Of a stretch of 14,366 bases of DNA, positions 13,533 through 14,366 are shown piece after piece. Position 1 is the first letter of the stretch, and every line of letters begins with the position of its first letter. Origin of the DNA: Euryarchaeota archaeon UBA556 (lineage in GTDB: Archaea > Thermoplasmatota > Poseidoniia > Poseidoniales > Thalassarchaeaceae); assembly GCA_002494975.1 (NCBI GenBank), contig DADI01000054.1:1-14366 (forward strand), in the 5' to 3' direction. A model generated the notes under the pieces. That model saw only the letters and a list, made by a program, of their open reading frames with translations. It did not search any database and was not told where the DNA came from. Position numbers and translations under genes: made by a program.

Positions 13533-14366
13533 CTACTCCTTTGCTATTCTTTTATTCCAGCATGGTTTACATTCCCAAGTGCTTACGGGATGATATTCAC
13601 ATTTACAAATGTGATCTACTATTACTGAAGATCTGATATATTTTGTATTTTCTGCCTCTGCTACGATCGTTTCTGAAGATCCAAATTTATTTCGGATATC
13701 AATTTTTAATATTTCTAACTCGGCAAGTTCTTCATCGGTTTTAGCCAGCGGTTGAAGTTTATATAACTTTTTTATTAGTTTCATAAAAGTTTCATCAGAA
13801 TCTTTTTCAGAGTCCTCGGAATCTTCAGAGTCTTCTAAAGAATCATCTTCATTCATTTCATTTTGAATATCTTCCATTCCTTTTTCGAAATCAGATTTTA
13901 AGTCTTCCTTCATTTGATCTAATTCATCTAATTTTTCTTGCTGCGAAGAATCTTTTTCATCTCCTTCAGAGCCTTCAGAATCTTCTGAAGAATTATTTTC
14001 TACATTTTGTTTAGCCTTTTCAATGGCTTCTTCTGCAGATTTCCTAGCCTCATCAGCCGCCTTTTTGTCGGCTTCATCATTAGATTCACGAGACATTTCT
14101 TGAGCCTGTTTAGCATTTTCGGCTGCTTCTTTAGCCTTTTCCATAGAATCTTCTGGACTATCGTCTTGATCTATAGATTCATTCATTTCTTTAGCCGCAT
14201 CGGCGCATTCTTGACAATCTTTTCCATCTCCGGGATCTCCATCGGAACCTTCTCCAGAACCTTCTCCAGATTCTCCACCCTCTCCAGAGCCTTCGCCTTC
14301 GCCATCACCTGGACTGGGGGCATTACCGCCAGTTTGATCAGAAGGTTGACCTTGTCCTTGTCCTTG
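13533..14366 (-). CDS. Acidic low-complexity protein with cysteine-rich tail (5' end outside window)
   Basis: The frame stays open from the stop (TAG 13535-13533) to the window edge, giving 277 visible residues; the internal ATG at 14186 is not needed as a start. The outermost 60 residues are QGQGQG followed by Gly/Glu/Ser repeats (GEGSGEG type) and a DCQEC pair. Then comes an Ala/Lys/Glu helix (EKAKEAAENAKQAQEMS), likely coiled coil, a Ser/Glu/Asp region with SEDSEGSEGDE and LEDSEDSEDSEKDSDE, another helical part, and a C-terminal CKCEYHPVSTWECKPCW that may bind zinc (C-x-C-x2-H...C-x2-C). Such acidic spacers join folded domains in scaffold, chaperone or VWA-type proteins; the missing N-terminus would decide. 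It is first in the chain leading to the acidic 296-residue protein. Confidence 0.6.
   Translation of the reverse strand, partial: QGQGQGQPSDQTGGNAPSPGDGEGEGSGEGGESGEGSGEGSDGDPGDGKDCQECADAAKEMNESIDQDDSPEDSMEKAKEAAENAKQAQEMSRESNDEADKKAADEARKSAEEAIEKAKQNVENNSSEDSEGSEGDEKDSSQQEKLDELDQMKEDLKSDFEKGMEDIQNEMNEDDSLEDSEDSEDSEKDSDETFMKLIKKLYKLQPLAKTDEELAELEILKIDIRNKFGSSETIVAEAENTKYIRSSVIVDHICKCEYHPVSTWECKPCWNKRIAKE
13536..13540 (-). promoter_or_regulatory. SD sequence deciding the GTG 13527 start
   Basis: AGGAG stands 8 nt before GTG 13527 and within the last codons of the upstream gene, indicating translation from a polycistronic mRNA. The out-of-frame ATG right after it would not give a long protein. 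Confidence 0.55.

Noticed and set aside
1..14366. CRISPR array, insertion sequence or integrase
   Set aside because: No regularly spaced repeats, transposase or recombinase motifs were seen on either strand.

Overview
The window looks like part of a tailed-virus (or virus-derived) genome of an archaeon, probably a marine one. The archaeal signals are a family D DNA polymerase large subunit (a replicase known only from archaea and their elements), an MCM-like replicative helicase, and TATA-box-like promoters placed so that the first genes of transcripts are leaderless while downstream genes carry Shine-Dalgarno (SD) sequences. The viral signals are a tail-fibre-like C-terminal domain, dense small genes with no recognisable family, and the absence of housekeeping genes. 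DNA is AT-rich (about one third G+C in the stretches I counted), except around 9950-10620. Host identity (Marine Group II Euryarchaeota or ammonia-oxidising Thaumarchaeota would both fit) is inference.

Layout. 1-1776 (+): end of a structural/late operon: 3' end of a tail-fibre-like gene, a glycine-rich probable virion protein, and a spermidine-synthase-like methyltransferase, closed by a 22-bp perfect palindrome. 1853-2098 (+): a small coiled-coil gene with its own promoter. At about 2100 transcription becomes convergent. 2124-7359 (-): PolD large subunit, a membrane-anchored SAP-domain protein and a tandem helix-turn-helix protein, each with its own promoter. 7463-7675 (+): a four-cysteine HiPIP-like protein. 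7747-7821 (+): a promoter-driven structured RNA of tRNA size that is not a tRNA. 7878-10621 (-): a replication block: an unknown 108-residue protein translationally coupled to the MCM-like helicase, a structured intergenic region of about 170 nt, and a GC-richer small gene that may encode a single-strand-binding-type protein. 10695-14366 (-): two tightly packed pairs: a protein-kinase-like protein overlapping a transmembrane protein with ADP-ribosyltransferase-like or JAMM-like motifs, then an acidic unknown protein and an acidic low-complexity protein with a cysteine-rich tail that runs off the window.

How it fits together. PolD, MCM-like helicase, the candidate ssDNA-binding protein and perhaps the SAP protein would form a viral replication set using an archaeal-type apparatus; the PolD small subunit is not in this window. 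A recurrent promoter box, TTA-A/T-R-TAG-N-W-like, occurs nine times, in seven cases 18-20 nt from an ATG or from the 5' end of the structured RNA, suggesting one coordinated class of viral promoters. The most notable items are that RNA, the MCM with altered Walker motifs, the kinase plus ART/JAMM-like membrane protein pair, and the structured region downstream of the SSB-like gene.
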